Assembly: GCF_029623395.1 (NCBI RefSeq)
Contig: NZ_JAPYKK010000004.1
Coordinates: 106,150 to 170,149, forward strand
Reading direction: 5' to 3'
Source: Sphingomonas echinoides
Lineage (GTDB): Bacteria > Pseudomonadota > Alphaproteobacteria > Sphingomonadales > Sphingomonadaceae
Length of the DNA stretch: 64,000 nucleotides
Part shown: positions 16,861 to 24,661 of the stretch, in pieces
Layout: each line of letters begins with the position of its first letter
Position numbering within the stretch: position 1 is the first letter of the stretch
Notes under the pieces: model-generated
What the model was told of the DNA's origin: nothing
Databases searched by the model: none
The model's input: only the letters and a program-made list of their open reading frames with translations
Made by a program: the position numbers and the translations under genes

Positions 16861-17741
16861 CGGCGCCTCCGCGACGCACGCTCACACCGCGTCACTTCAC
16901 GCGCTTCGCCGCGATCGACTGGTCCGGAGCGAAGGGCCTGCGTCATCCCGGGATCGCGCTGGCAATTTGCGAAAGCGGTCCTGAAGCGCCGGTTCTGGTC
17001 GAGCCGCCGCGTGGCGTCTGGTCCAGGACCGACATCCTGCACTGGTTACACGAGCGCGCCGAAGACCCGTTGCTGGTGGGGTTCGATTTCAGCTTTTCCG
17101 CACCGTTCGTGGAACGGGGCGCGTATCTACCGGGGGAAACCGACGCCACGGATCCGCGCGCGCTATGGGCCTATGTCGATCGGCACAGCACCGATGCGGA
17201 CTTGGGCGCAGCGTCCTTCCTGGAAGCGCGCCGGGGGCGGCATTTCTACCTCGGCGCGGCGGACGGTGTAAAAGCGCACTTTCTGCACTACCGGCGATGT
17301 GAAGCACATTTCAACGCAAACGGCGGCGGCAAGGCCTCGACCGTTTATGACGCGATCGGCGCGGCACAGGTGGCCAAGGCCAGTTTCGCCGGAATGCGGC
17401 TGCTCCACCATCTCGATCCGGCGATCCCGGTGTGGCCATTCGACCCCGCGCCGCAGCACGGGCCCTGCGTCGTGGAAATCTACACGACGATCGCCGCGCG
17501 CGCCGCCGGTCTCCGCAAGGGGTTGAGCAAGGTGCGCGACGCTGCCGCGCTCGACTCCGCGCTCGCCGCGATCGGCAGTGCGCCGCACCTGCCGATGCCA
17601 CGCTACACCGATCACGCGACCGACGCGATCCTGACCGCGGCGTGGCTGCGCGCGAACGCCACCCGCGACGATTTGTGGAACCCGCCAGCAATGACGCGCA
17701 CGATCGCGCGCACAGAGGGCTGGACCTTCGGCGTGTCTTGA
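16857..17741 (+). CDS. DUF429-like protein (RNase H-like fold)
   Basis: A 294-aa protein starting at GTG, overlapping the TetR stop (GTGA). FAAIDWSGA (Asp21), LLVGFDFSFSAPF (Asp77) and a C-terminal DHATDAILTAAWL segment give three acidic clusters, as in the DUF429/predicted RNase H-like nuclease group. The active role of this family is not established. Translational coupling to the TetR gene may be incidental, since such genes occur in many contexts. Confidence 0.55.
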   Translation: MTAPPRRTLTPRHFTRFAAIDWSGAKGLRHPGIALAICESGPEAPVLVEPPRGVWSRTDILHWLHERAEDPLLVGFDFSFSAPFVERGAYLPGETDATDPRALWAYVDRHSTDADLGAASFLEARRGRHFYLGAADGVKAHFLHYRRCEAHFNANGGGKASTVYDAIGAAQVAKASFAGMRLLHHLDPAIPVWPFDPAPQHGPCVVEIYTTIAARAAGLRKGLSKVRDAAALDSALAAIGSAPHLPMPRYTDHATDAILTAAWLRANATRDDLWNPPAMTRTIARTEGWTFGVS

Positions 17742-17775
17742 CGCATGGAATGCGCGCGAGGACGGCGTCCTCCGG

Positions 17776-17851
17776 GCCGGTTTAGCTCAGTTGGTAGAGC
17801 GCCAGTTTTGTAAACTGGATGTCGCGGGTTCGATTCCTGCAACCGGCACCA
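17776..17851 (+). tRNA. tRNA-Thr (anticodon UGU)
   Basis: GCCGGTT at the 5' end pairs with AACCGGC (17841-17847), followed by A and an encoded CCA (17849-17851). The anticodon loop TTTGTAA sits on a CCAGT/ACTGG stem and the T-loop is GGTTCGATTCC. It reads Thr codon ACA. The catabolic block begins just beyond its 3' end. Confidence 0.97.
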
Positions 17852-18125
17852 TCCTCGTGGGCATGCGCAGTAGATTTGCCCCGTTGATGTAGAAAGATAA
17901 CAGGGCACTCTGACCATTCCCCCACTCCCGCAGATCTCGACGTCTTATCGTGTGCCGATCTGAGGATGGTCGAACAGTAACGAGCACCTCCGCCTTGGCA
18001 AAGCATTGCCCAACTCTGTTGAAACCAGAACGCTGGAACATGGTCAGCGGCCTTCGAAGGTGGGAGGTTTGAACGGTTTTGCATCCCCCTCAGCCGATGG
18101 CTCTTACCGTCTGCGATCCCCGCGC

Positions 18126-18902
18126 TCAGGCCGCAATAAAGCCGCCGTTCACTGGGATCACCTGCCCCGATACGAAGCCGGATGCGTCGCTCAAAAGGAA
18201 CACTGCGGTGCCGACGACGTCCGCCGGCAGCTGGGCACGGGGAATTGCGGCACGGTCGACATACAATTGTTTGCGCTCTTCCGGCACGTAGTCGGTTGCC
18301 TCCACCCGTACGAGGCCAGGCGCAATTGCATTCACCGTAACGCCAAACGGGCCGAGCTCGCGCGATAGCGAGCGGGTCATGGCCATCACGGCACCCTTGC
18401 TGCTCACATAGTGCAGCAGGTTGGGCGCCCCCCACAATGCCGTGTCCGACGCCAAATTGACCAGCCGGCCGCCCCTGCTGGATGCCTTGAGCAGCGGTGC
18501 GAAGGCCTTGGTCATCAGCCAGGTGCCACGTACGTTGATCGTCATCACGCGGTCCCACGTCTCGATGTCGATCTCGTCCAGACCTTTTCCCCCAATGCCG
18601 GTCGCCAACGCGGCATTGTTGAGCAGTCCGTCCAGGCAACCATAATCGCGCACGATGTCCGCGCCGAGTTGCTCGACCGATCCCGGGTCCGCAAGATCGA
18701 CAGCATAACTCGCAACGTCCAGCCCCTCACCGCAGAGCCCCTGCGCCGTTTCCTGGGCCAGATCAGTACGGATGTCGGCGATGATCACCCGAGCCCCCGC
18801 CCGGCCGCACGCCTCGGCGAAGGCCGCACCCAGACCGCGCGCCGCGCCGCTGACCAGGACGGTACGTCCGGCCAAGTCGATGGTACCTTTGATGACGCTC
18901 AT
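18126..18902 (-). CDS. SDR family oxidoreductase
   Basis: A 258-aa classical SDR with cofactor motif SGAARGLG (residues 18-25), NNAA (95-98) and catalytic Ser152, Tyr165 and Lys169 (YVSSK). It ends with SGQVIPVNGG, typical of 3-oxoacyl-reductase-like SDRs. It is the last gene of the leftward Rieske operon, 28 bases after the neighbouring SDR. It probably oxidises a hydroxylated aromatic or alicyclic intermediate; substrate unknown. Confidence 0.83.
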   Translation of the reverse strand: MSVIKGTIDLAGRTVLVSGAARGLGAAFAEACGRAGARVIIADIRTDLAQETAQGLCGEGLDVASYAVDLADPGSVEQLGADIVRDYGCLDGLLNNAALATGIGGKGLDEIDIETWDRVMTINVRGTWLMTKAFAPLLKASSRGGRLVNLASDTALWGAPNLLHYVSSKGAVMAMTRSLSRELGPFGVTVNAIAPGLVRVEATDYVPEERKQLYVDRAAIPRAQLPADVVGTAVFLLSDASGFVSGQVIPVNGGFIAA

Positions 18903-18930
18903 GGGATGGTGTCCGGAGGTAAAGGGAAAA

Positions 18931-19725
18931 TCAGGCGAAGCGGGAGACGCCGCCCGCCACTTCCAATGCGGCCCCGGTCGTGAAACCCGAGATTGGCGCC
19001 GACAAAAAGACGATCGCTGCAGCAGGCTCCTCGGGGCGGCCGAACCGTCCCACTGGGATGTGCTTTTCAGCGGCAAGTTCGGCGAGCCAATCGTCCAGAC
19101 TCTGGCCAGGCCGTGCGCGCTCCTTGTAGCGACGTTCCCACTGGCCGCTGTTGACGGTGCCGAGCAAAATCGAATTCACACGAACCCGCGGCGCCAGCTC
19201 GACGCTCAGCGACTTCACCAGATTCTGCACGCCAGCGCGCGCCGCCGACGTACATACCATATGCGGTTCGGGCTGGCGCGCCAGCAGCGAATTGACGACG
19301 ACGATCGCGCCAGCATCGCTGGCCTGCAGCATCGGCAGGAAGGTACGAACCGGGCGAACGACACTGAAGACCTTCAGATGAAGTTCCGCCTCCCAATCCG
19401 CATCCAGTGTCGAAGCGAAGGTGGAAATGCGCGCCTGTCCGGCATTGGCGACAAGGATGTCGAGCCCACCGAACTTGTTTTCCACCGCTTCGGCCAACCG
19501 CGAAACCGCGTCCTGATCCAGCACATCCGCCGCCATCGACAGGATACGATCGTCGCCGAACCCTTCTCCGCGGAGCGAGGCGGCGGCTCGGTGTAGCTCC
19601 CCCTGCCCTCGGGCACACAACGCCACGCGCGCGCCTTCCTTCAAGAACTGGCGTACCGTCTCCAACCCGATCCCCGACGATCCGCCGGTGACCAATACGG
19701 TCTTGTCACGAAGTCCCAGATCCAT
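18931..19725 (-). CDS. Atypical SDR lacking catalytic Tyr and Lys
   Basis: A 264-aa SDR-fold protein with an intact cofactor motif (TGGSSGIG, residues 13-20), NAG (94-96) and Ser146 (VVVNSLL). Where classical SDRs have YSASKAG, this protein reads TSAARAG: Thr159 replaces Tyr and Arg163 replaces Lys, with normal spacing from Ser146. It still ends GAALEVAGGVSRFA. It may bind nucleotide without normal dehydrogenase chemistry, or use another acid/base. It sits 12 bases after the hydrolase gene. Confidence 0.78.
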   Translation of the reverse strand: MDLGLRDKTVLVTGGSSGIGLETVRQFLKEGARVALCARGQGELHRAAASLRGEGFGDDRILSMAADVLDQDAVSRLAEAVENKFGGLDILVANAGQARISTFASTLDADWEAELHLKVFSVVRPVRTFLPMLQASDAGAIVVVNSLLARQPEPHMVCTSAARAGVQNLVKSLSVELAPRVRVNSILLGTVNSGQWERRYKERARPGQSLDDWLAELAAEKHIPVGRFGRPEEPAAAIVFLSAPISGFTTGAALEVAGGVSRFA

Positions 19726-19737
19726 GGTACGTCCTTC

Positions 19738-20574
19738 TCAATCTTCGATCTGCGACAGGAAATCGGCGAGTGCTGCGTTGAACAGCGCCGGCGCTTCCGT
19801 CGCGAAACCATGCCCTACGCGAGGGATCACACGGTACTGCCCACCCGGCACCGCTGCCGCGATCCGCGCACAGCCAGCGGGGGGCGTCACGATATCTTCG
19901 TCTCCCCACATCACCAGCGTTGGGATCCGCAAGCGTGCAACGTCGCTTGTCAGATCGGCATGGGCGAGCATGCGGGAAGCCTGTGCATACCCCTCCACCG
20001 TCACTTCGCTCATCACACGGTGGATGATGGCGCGCGCTTCGGGGGATGCCCGCTCGGTCAGCAGCCGTGGCGCACGGCGTTCAGCGAGCCCGGCCGGGCC
20101 GGTGCGCGCCACTTCGTCCAAGCGTTCGGCGACGCTTGCAGGGATTGGAGCACCCTCGGGCGTCGCATAGCCGCTGGCTGGGCTTGCAAGCACGGCGCAA
20201 GCGAACCGCTCGGGCTGGAGCAACACTGCCGCCGTGCCCATGATGGCGCCCAGCGACTGGCCGACCAGCACCGCGCGCTCAATATCCAATGCATCCAGCA
20301 GCGCAATCACGCGTGTGCCGTAATCGCCGGCGGTTGGCGATGGCGCAGGGAGCGGCGTGCTGCCCGGATATCCGGGTGCATTCCAAGCGATCACCCGTCG
20401 AGTGGGCGCAAACCCGGCGAATTGCCCGGCCCAGGCGCTGGAATTGGAACCGATCCCGTGCAGCAGCACCAAGGGCGTGCCATCGCCGCCCCCTGCCTGC
20501 CGTACAGCGATGCGTTGTTCATCCCCTACGGTCACCAGGGAAAGCGGCGGCTCCAGATACAGGTCTGACGGCAC
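19738..20574 (-). CDS. Alpha/beta-fold hydrolase
   Basis: A 278-aa hydrolase with oxyanion segment LLHGIGSNSSAW (residues 37-48), nucleophile elbow VGQSLG with Ser107, acid in MWGDEDIVTPP and catalytic His in RVGHGF. Its size and motifs match ring-cleavage-product (meta-cleavage) hydrolases and ester or lactone hydrolases of aromatic operons. It starts four bases after the cupin gene. It probably acts after the VOC dioxygenase in the same operon. It starts with MPSDLYLEPP, with no signal peptide. Confidence 0.82.
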   Translation of the reverse strand: MPSDLYLEPPLSLVTVGDEQRIAVRQAGGGDGTPLVLLHGIGSNSSAWAGQFAGFAPTRRVIAWNAPGYPGSTPLPAPSPTAGDYGTRVIALLDALDIERAVLVGQSLGAIMGTAAVLLQPERFACAVLASPASGYATPEGAPIPASVAERLDEVARTGPAGLAERRAPRLLTERASPEARAIIHRVMSEVTVEGYAQASRMLAHADLTSDVARLRIPTLVMWGDEDIVTPPAGCARIAAAVPGGQYRVIPRVGHGFATEAPALFNAALADFLSQIED

Positions 20575-20578
20575 GCGC

Positions 20579-21121
20579 TCAGGTCTTTACACGCTTGATC
20601 TTCGACAGCGGGTGTTCCGGTGGATAGGTCGGCGTTTCCGGCACGCTGGTGCCAAGACAGATGATCATCAGCGCCTCCTCGATGCCTTCGTTGATCAGCC
20701 CGCGGTAGACCCCGGCGGGAACAGAGACGAGATCGCGTTCCTTCACATAGGTTTCGCAATATTCGCCATTGGCTTCGAACATCAGCTTCACCTTGTTGCC
20801 CTTCAGGATGAAGAACACCTCCTCCACATCGTCGTGCAGGTGCAGCGGACCTTCACAACCAGCGGGCAACACCATGGTGGAAAAGGTGAAATGTTCGGCC
20901 GGCACCGTATTGCTGTCGGCGGAAACGCCGGTCGCGCCGGTGCCGACATAGCGCATTTGCGCGCGCTTGTACTTGGGGTCGTAATCCGCCTGGAATTTGA
21001 GCGCGTTCCAGTCGAGGTTGCGTGTTTCGTAGCGTGCAGTTCGGCTTTCTATCCAGTCGGACAGAGTGCGGCCTTCAGGCACTATGGCGTTCTTGCGGGT
21101 TGCGTCGATCGTATCGGTCAT
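20579..21121 (-). CDS. Cupin-domain protein with altered metal site
   Basis: A 180-aa single-cupin protein. Motif 1 is GPLHLHDDVEEVFFILKG with His94, His96 and Glu100/101. In motif 2, PAGVYRGLIN, Arg140 stands where the last metal-binding His is normal. It may bind metal with three ligands or have a binding rather than catalytic role. Cupins in aromatic operons are often dioxygenases or isomerases. It lies 30 bases after the VOC gene. Confidence 0.72.
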   Translation of the reverse strand: MTDTIDATRKNAIVPEGRTLSDWIESRTARYETRNLDWNALKFQADYDPKYKRAQMRYVGTGATGVSADSNTVPAEHFTFSTMVLPAGCEGPLHLHDDVEEVFFILKGNKVKLMFEANGEYCETYVKERDLVSVPAGVYRGLINEGIEEALMIICLGTSVPETPTYPPEHPLSKIKRVKT

Positions 21122-21151
21122 GATGGTCGCTCCGTGGTCGGATCAAGGATA

Positions 21152-22048
21152 TCAGGCGGCGCGGGACTGGCGCCGGGTGTTGCCGTCGATGCCACCGGCT
21201 ACTGCCCATTCGGCGAACAGTTCGGGCTTCCGCTCGAAATCGCTGGGCTGCCACGCCTCGGTGCACCAGTCGTCGTCGGCATAATATTCCAGGCTGCCGC
21301 CGAACGGGCTTTTGAAATACCAGAAATAGGCCGAGGAAATCGGGTGACGGCCCGGTCCGATGTCGGTTTCCCAACCCTTGCGGCTCATCGCCAATCCACC
21401 GCCGAACACTTCGTGGATATTGCTGACGGTGAAGGCGACATGGTTGAGCCCGGGCTTCCCGGGACGGCGCAGCACGAACGCATCGTGGTGCGGGCCTGGG
21501 GTCCGCGCCCGAAGAAAGGCGGCATGACCGGGGTAGGAATCGCTGATCGCGAAGCCGAGCTTGCCGACAAAGAAATCCATGGTCGCATCAAGATCGTCGA
21601 CGAACAGTACGACATGACCGATCGAGATGGGAATTGCCCGCTCGTAAACGGGTGAGCGCGCATCGACACGCCGTGTGATACCGGGGCCGTTAACGTCCTG
21701 CGCATCGGCCTGAACCGCAACGCGGACACTGACACGGAAGGCGTGCGAAAGACCACTAGGATCGGCTAGTGCGCCGTCCGTCCCAAGCCGAGCCTGCAAA
21801 GCTGCGAGCGCACCTGCATCCGCGACGCCCCAAGTTACCTGACGCAGCGTTGCGCCTTCCTGCATGGCAGGCGGAAGCACGGGATCCGCCGTATGGCGCA
21901 CCAGCACATCGGTGCGATCACGCGTGCGATAGCGCAGGCAATCGTCACTGCTGCCGTTGTTTTCCAGGCCCCAGTCTTCGAGAAACCGCCGCGCCTCAGC
22001 CATGTCGCTGACACCGAAGGTCACGCTGTCGATACCGCAAAATGTCAT
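21152..22048 (-). CDS. VOC family extradiol dioxygenase-like protein
   Basis: A 298-aa protein with two vicinal-oxygen-chelate modules. The C-terminal module has the expected ligands: His in IGHVVLFVDDL, His in GLNHVAFTVSN and Glu in GSLEYYADDDW. The N-terminal module (FGVSDMAEARRFLEDWGL) looks non-catalytic, as in type I extradiol dioxygenases. It probably cleaves a catechol-like ring made by the Rieske oxygenase of the operon, using Fe(II). Its ATG overlaps the IclR stop. Confidence 0.8.
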   Translation of the reverse strand: MTFCGIDSVTFGVSDMAEARRFLEDWGLENNGSSDDCLRYRTRDRTDVLVRHTADPVLPPAMQEGATLRQVTWGVADAGALAALQARLGTDGALADPSGLSHAFRVSVRVAVQADAQDVNGPGITRRVDARSPVYERAIPISIGHVVLFVDDLDATMDFFVGKLGFAISDSYPGHAAFLRARTPGPHHDAFVLRRPGKPGLNHVAFTVSNIHEVFGGGLAMSRKGWETDIGPGRHPISSAYFWYFKSPFGGSLEYYADDDWCTEAWQPSDFERKPELFAEWAVAGGIDGNTRRQSRAA

Positions 22049-22818
22049 AGCTGCTTCTCCAGGAAAGGTTCGTGCATGTTCGGCAGGACATGCGGTGCGC
22101 CCAGCATGCGCGAGAGCTCGTGCGCCGCGGTCACCACTGCGCGCGTGATGCTCGCGAGATCATTGTCCGGCTGCTCGACGGCGACCGCGTTGATCGCAGC
22201 CACCACCCGCAGCGACGCATCGCGCACCGGGGCCGCAACGACCTGAATACCAGGTTCGTGATAGCCAGGCCCTGCAACAAAGCCGCGCGCACGGTCGTCG
22301 CGCAGTCTGGCGGCAAACTGCGCGAACGCCTTTGCCCCGCCCAACAGATCGTCAGCGTACATCGTACGCAGCACCTCCGGCTCAAGATCGCACAACATCA
22401 CCCGCCCCAGCGCAGTCGTGTGAGCTGGGAGCAAGCTGCCCACCGTGACGTTGCGAGTCAGCACATGACGGCTGCCAAAGCGGCTGAGATACAGGATCGA
22501 TCGCCCCTGCAGGATGGCCAGATGGGTCGACCAACCAGTCTCGTCGCGCAGCCGTTCCAGCACCCCTGCCGCCAATTCCGTAATCGGCAGCGACCCCAGA
22601 TATTCGAACCCTATCGCCAGTACGCCCGCATCCAGAGCAAAATGCCCGCTCGACAGCCGCCGCAACAACCCAAGCTGAGTCAGCGCAGCCAGCAGCGCGT
22701 GCAGGCTGGAGCGCGCAAGTCCAAGTTCTGCCGCGATCTCGCTCGCTGCGATCGTCGTCCGATCGCGGCGGAACAGCCGCAGGATTGCGATGCCGCGCTC
22801 AAGGGCGGGAACGCTCAT
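22045..22818 (-). CDS. IclR family regulator inside the Rieske operon
   Basis: A 257-aa regulator with an N-terminal winged HTH (about residues 1-60; SEIAAELGLARSSLHALLAAL) and an IclR effector domain (STHLAILQGRSILYLSRFGS, then LLPAHTTALGRVML). It lies one base after the Rieske oxygenase gene and overlaps the VOC gene by four bases, so its level follows that of the enzymes. The palindrome at 24273-24288 upstream of the operon promoter is a candidate binding site. Confidence 0.87.
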   Translation of the reverse strand: MSVPALERGIAILRLFRRDRTTIAASEIAAELGLARSSLHALLAALTQLGLLRRLSSGHFALDAGVLAIGFEYLGSLPITELAAGVLERLRDETGWSTHLAILQGRSILYLSRFGSRHVLTRNVTVGSLLPAHTTALGRVMLCDLEPEVLRTMYADDLLGGAKAFAQFAARLRDDRARGFVAGPGYHEPGIQVVAAPVRDASLRVVAAINAVAVEQPDNDLASITRAVVTAAHELSRMLGAPHVLPNMHEPFLEKQL

Positions 22819-22819
22819 G

Positions 22820-23854
22820 TCAAACCGCCGCCTGAGGCTGACTGACGCGCGTTTCCGCCTCGATCTGGTCCTGCGCTGTCTTTAGAAACATCCGGCGCAG
22901 GCGCACCAGTCCGGCGTCATGGGCGTACAACGCCTCGTCGTCCCGCGCTGTGTCGAGCATGGATTCCAGGATGACACGATCCTGCTCCAGCACGTGCCAA
23001 TGCAACTGTTCAAGCCGAGCGCGGTACAGAAAGCGCCAGGCATCGCGCTTCCAGCCGTCTACCTTGCGGCACCGCCAGAAGAAGACGAGGCAGTTGGTAT
23101 CGTCGACGGGCGTTACCATCCCGATGATGCCAAACGGACCACCCGGCCCCGCATTCTTGCGATACGGGATCGTCAGTCGCTGCCAAAACGCACCGGTATC
23201 GGCGAGTTCCACCCAGTCGAAATTGACTCCGGTCTGGCCAACCTTTTCGAACACGAAGCCGGTTTCGGTCTCGCGCTGGCGAAGCGTCGCCATTTTTTCG
23301 CCTTCGGCCATCGAGTGGGAAGCGGCGTGCAGATAAATGCCGTGCATCGGGTCCAACACGTTTTCCAACGCATAGCGATAATTACACTTCCAGTGGGCGA
23401 CACACAGGATTGATCCCCATTCGCCACCTTCCAGCTCTTCCGGAAGCACGAGCGGCGTGGGTTCGACACCAGGTGAACCGAACCACAGAAAGATCGCCCC
23501 GGCCCGTTCGACCGCCGGATACGCCTTGTTGCGGGCGCGTTTTTCGGCTTCGCACCGGCCGATCGCCGGAACCGCTGCCATATGCCCGCCGGCGTCAACT
23601 TCCACACCGTGATACCAGCAGGCGATCCGATCGTCCTTGCTCCACCCTAACGAAAGCCGTGCGCCGCGATGCGGGCAACGATCCTCCACCGCATGCACTT
23701 GGCCTTTGTGGTCACGCCATATCGCGATCCGTTCGCCCAACCGGGTGATGCCGATTGGCGCGTTCGCTAGGCGCCAGCTGGCCACGACGGGATACCACCG
23801 GTTCAGCAAGCCGCTGTTCGCGCGACGTTCGCATTCTTCCACAGAGACGGTCAC
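22820..23854 (-). CDS. Rieske non-heme iron oxygenase, single-subunit type
   Basis: A 344-aa oxygenase of the phthalate/vanillate (alpha-only) class. The Rieske cluster ligands are Cys60, His62, Cys79 and His82 (CPHRG...CWYHG). The catalytic iron triad is Asp168, His171 and His176 (DPMHGIYLH). The class hydroxylates or O/N-demethylates aromatic acids and needs electrons from a reductase; none is encoded in this operon. The ferredoxin and reductase genes at 29405-30954 are the nearest candidates. It overlaps the HTH gene before it by ATGA. Confidence 0.88.
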   Translation of the reverse strand: MTVSVEECERRANSGLLNRWYPVVASWRLANAPIGITRLGERIAIWRDHKGQVHAVEDRCPHRGARLSLGWSKDDRIACWYHGVEVDAGGHMAAVPAIGRCEAEKRARNKAYPAVERAGAIFLWFGSPGVEPTPLVLPEELEGGEWGSILCVAHWKCNYRYALENVLDPMHGIYLHAASHSMAEGEKMATLRQRETETGFVFEKVGQTGVNFDWVELADTGAFWQRLTIPYRKNAGPGGPFGIIGMVTPVDDTNCLVFFWRCRKVDGWKRDAWRFLYRARLEQLHWHVLEQDRVILESMLDTARDDEALYAHDAGLVRLRRMFLKTAQDQIEAETRVSQPQAAV

Positions 23855-24180
23855 TGCGCATCCCTTTTCTCAACGGCGAACAGCGCCGCGCTCGAGGCGT
23901 CCATCTGGGCGCGAAAGCTGGCTTCGTCCCATGCGGCGCCTGACTGATCGCGGCTGCCTGCGGCGTTCAGCGCGGCAACGACATCGTCAATTTCCTCTGC
24001 CCCCGCCCCAAACACCGTCATGAGTTCGTAGGCAAGTCGATCTTCGAAAGGATCAAGCGGGCCGCCAGCCGTTTGAGTCCGGATGTTCTGAACCGTGCGC
24101 GGATCTTCCACCGTGGCCTCGGACCCTTTGGTTTCCGATCGCAAATCTGCGCGAAGATAGGGATTGTGCAACAGAGCCAC
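23851..24180 (-). CDS. Recombinase-like helix-turn-helix small protein
   Basis: A 109-aa protein starting at GTG after AGGTGA. The core DPFEDRLAYELMTVFGAGAE followed by DDVVAALNAAG and WDEASFRAQMD matches small proteins annotated as recombinase-like HTH, which occur beside Rieske oxygenase genes. Despite the name, no recombinase catalytic residues are present. It is first in the operon and ATGA-coupled to the oxygenase, so it may assist or regulate that enzyme. The role is unproven. Confidence 0.62.
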   Translation of the reverse strand: MALLHNPYLRADLRSETKGSEATVEDPRTVQNIRTQTAGGPLDPFEDRLAYELMTVFGAGAEEIDDVVAALNAAGSRDQSGAAWDEASFRAQMDASSAALFAVEKRDAQ

Positions 24181-24215
24181 AGTTCACCTACAATCCATTG
24201 TTCCGATATAAGGAG

Positions 24216-24245
24216 ATCATAACGCTCAATAGATCAGCCCGTCAA
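24216..24245 (-). promoter_or_regulatory. Sigma-70-like promoter of the leftward Rieske operon
   Basis: On the minus strand TTGACG (24245-24240) and TATGAT (24221-24216) are separated by 18 bases, close to consensus. Transcription would start near 24209, about 30 bases before the GTG of the HTH gene. Confidence 0.65.
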
Positions 24246-24272
24246 CGATAGGCTGCTGTTATCAGCGTTTGT

Positions 24273-24288
24273 AGAGCAAATTTGTTCT
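24273..24288. promoter_or_regulatory. 16-bp palindromic operator candidate (IclR-type)
   Basis: AGAGCAAATTTGTTCT is palindromic at 14 of 16 positions. It ends about 28 bases upstream of the -35 hexamer on the minus strand, a place suited to an activator. A second near-palindrome, TTCATATGTGAA, lies at 24305-24316. Confidence 0.5.
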
Positions 24289-24661
24289 AAATCGAGAAAT
24301 ATGCTTCATATGTGAACAACACGAAGTGTAAGTCCGGGCTCTATAACCGTTGCTGCAGTTGCGTTCCGCGAGCGACTGGTCCGCGTGCGTCAGAAGGCAG
24401 AGAGGATCGCGGTGCGTGAAGAGTGCCATCAAACCGTCGGTGACCAAGGATCAGCAGAATATCTGAGACGAGATTTTTCGTTTCACGTCATGACGCGTGC
24501 GCAAAGTTCGCTCTGTCGCACCGGTTCCGAGATGGTCCGGTAGCGCGTTCGTAATGGCGTCGGGGTAGCTCTAGGACTTCCCCATCGTCAGGCCGTTCGG
24601 GCCGATGACCAGCACAATCTGGGCGCGACGCGCATGCACTCGGGTAGAGAAATCGACGCGA
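24289..24661. other. Intergenic stretch without supported gene
   Basis: Apart from the short near-palindrome at 24305-24316 I see no gene, RNA or terminator here. The minus-strand frame after the MFS stop stays open for about 30 codons but has no recognisable domain. Confidence 0.5.

Noticed and set aside
17852..18125. Possible insertion-sequence remnant between tRNA-Thr and the first SDR
   Set aside because: Composition differs a little from neighbours, but no transposase motif or terminal inverted repeats could be seen.
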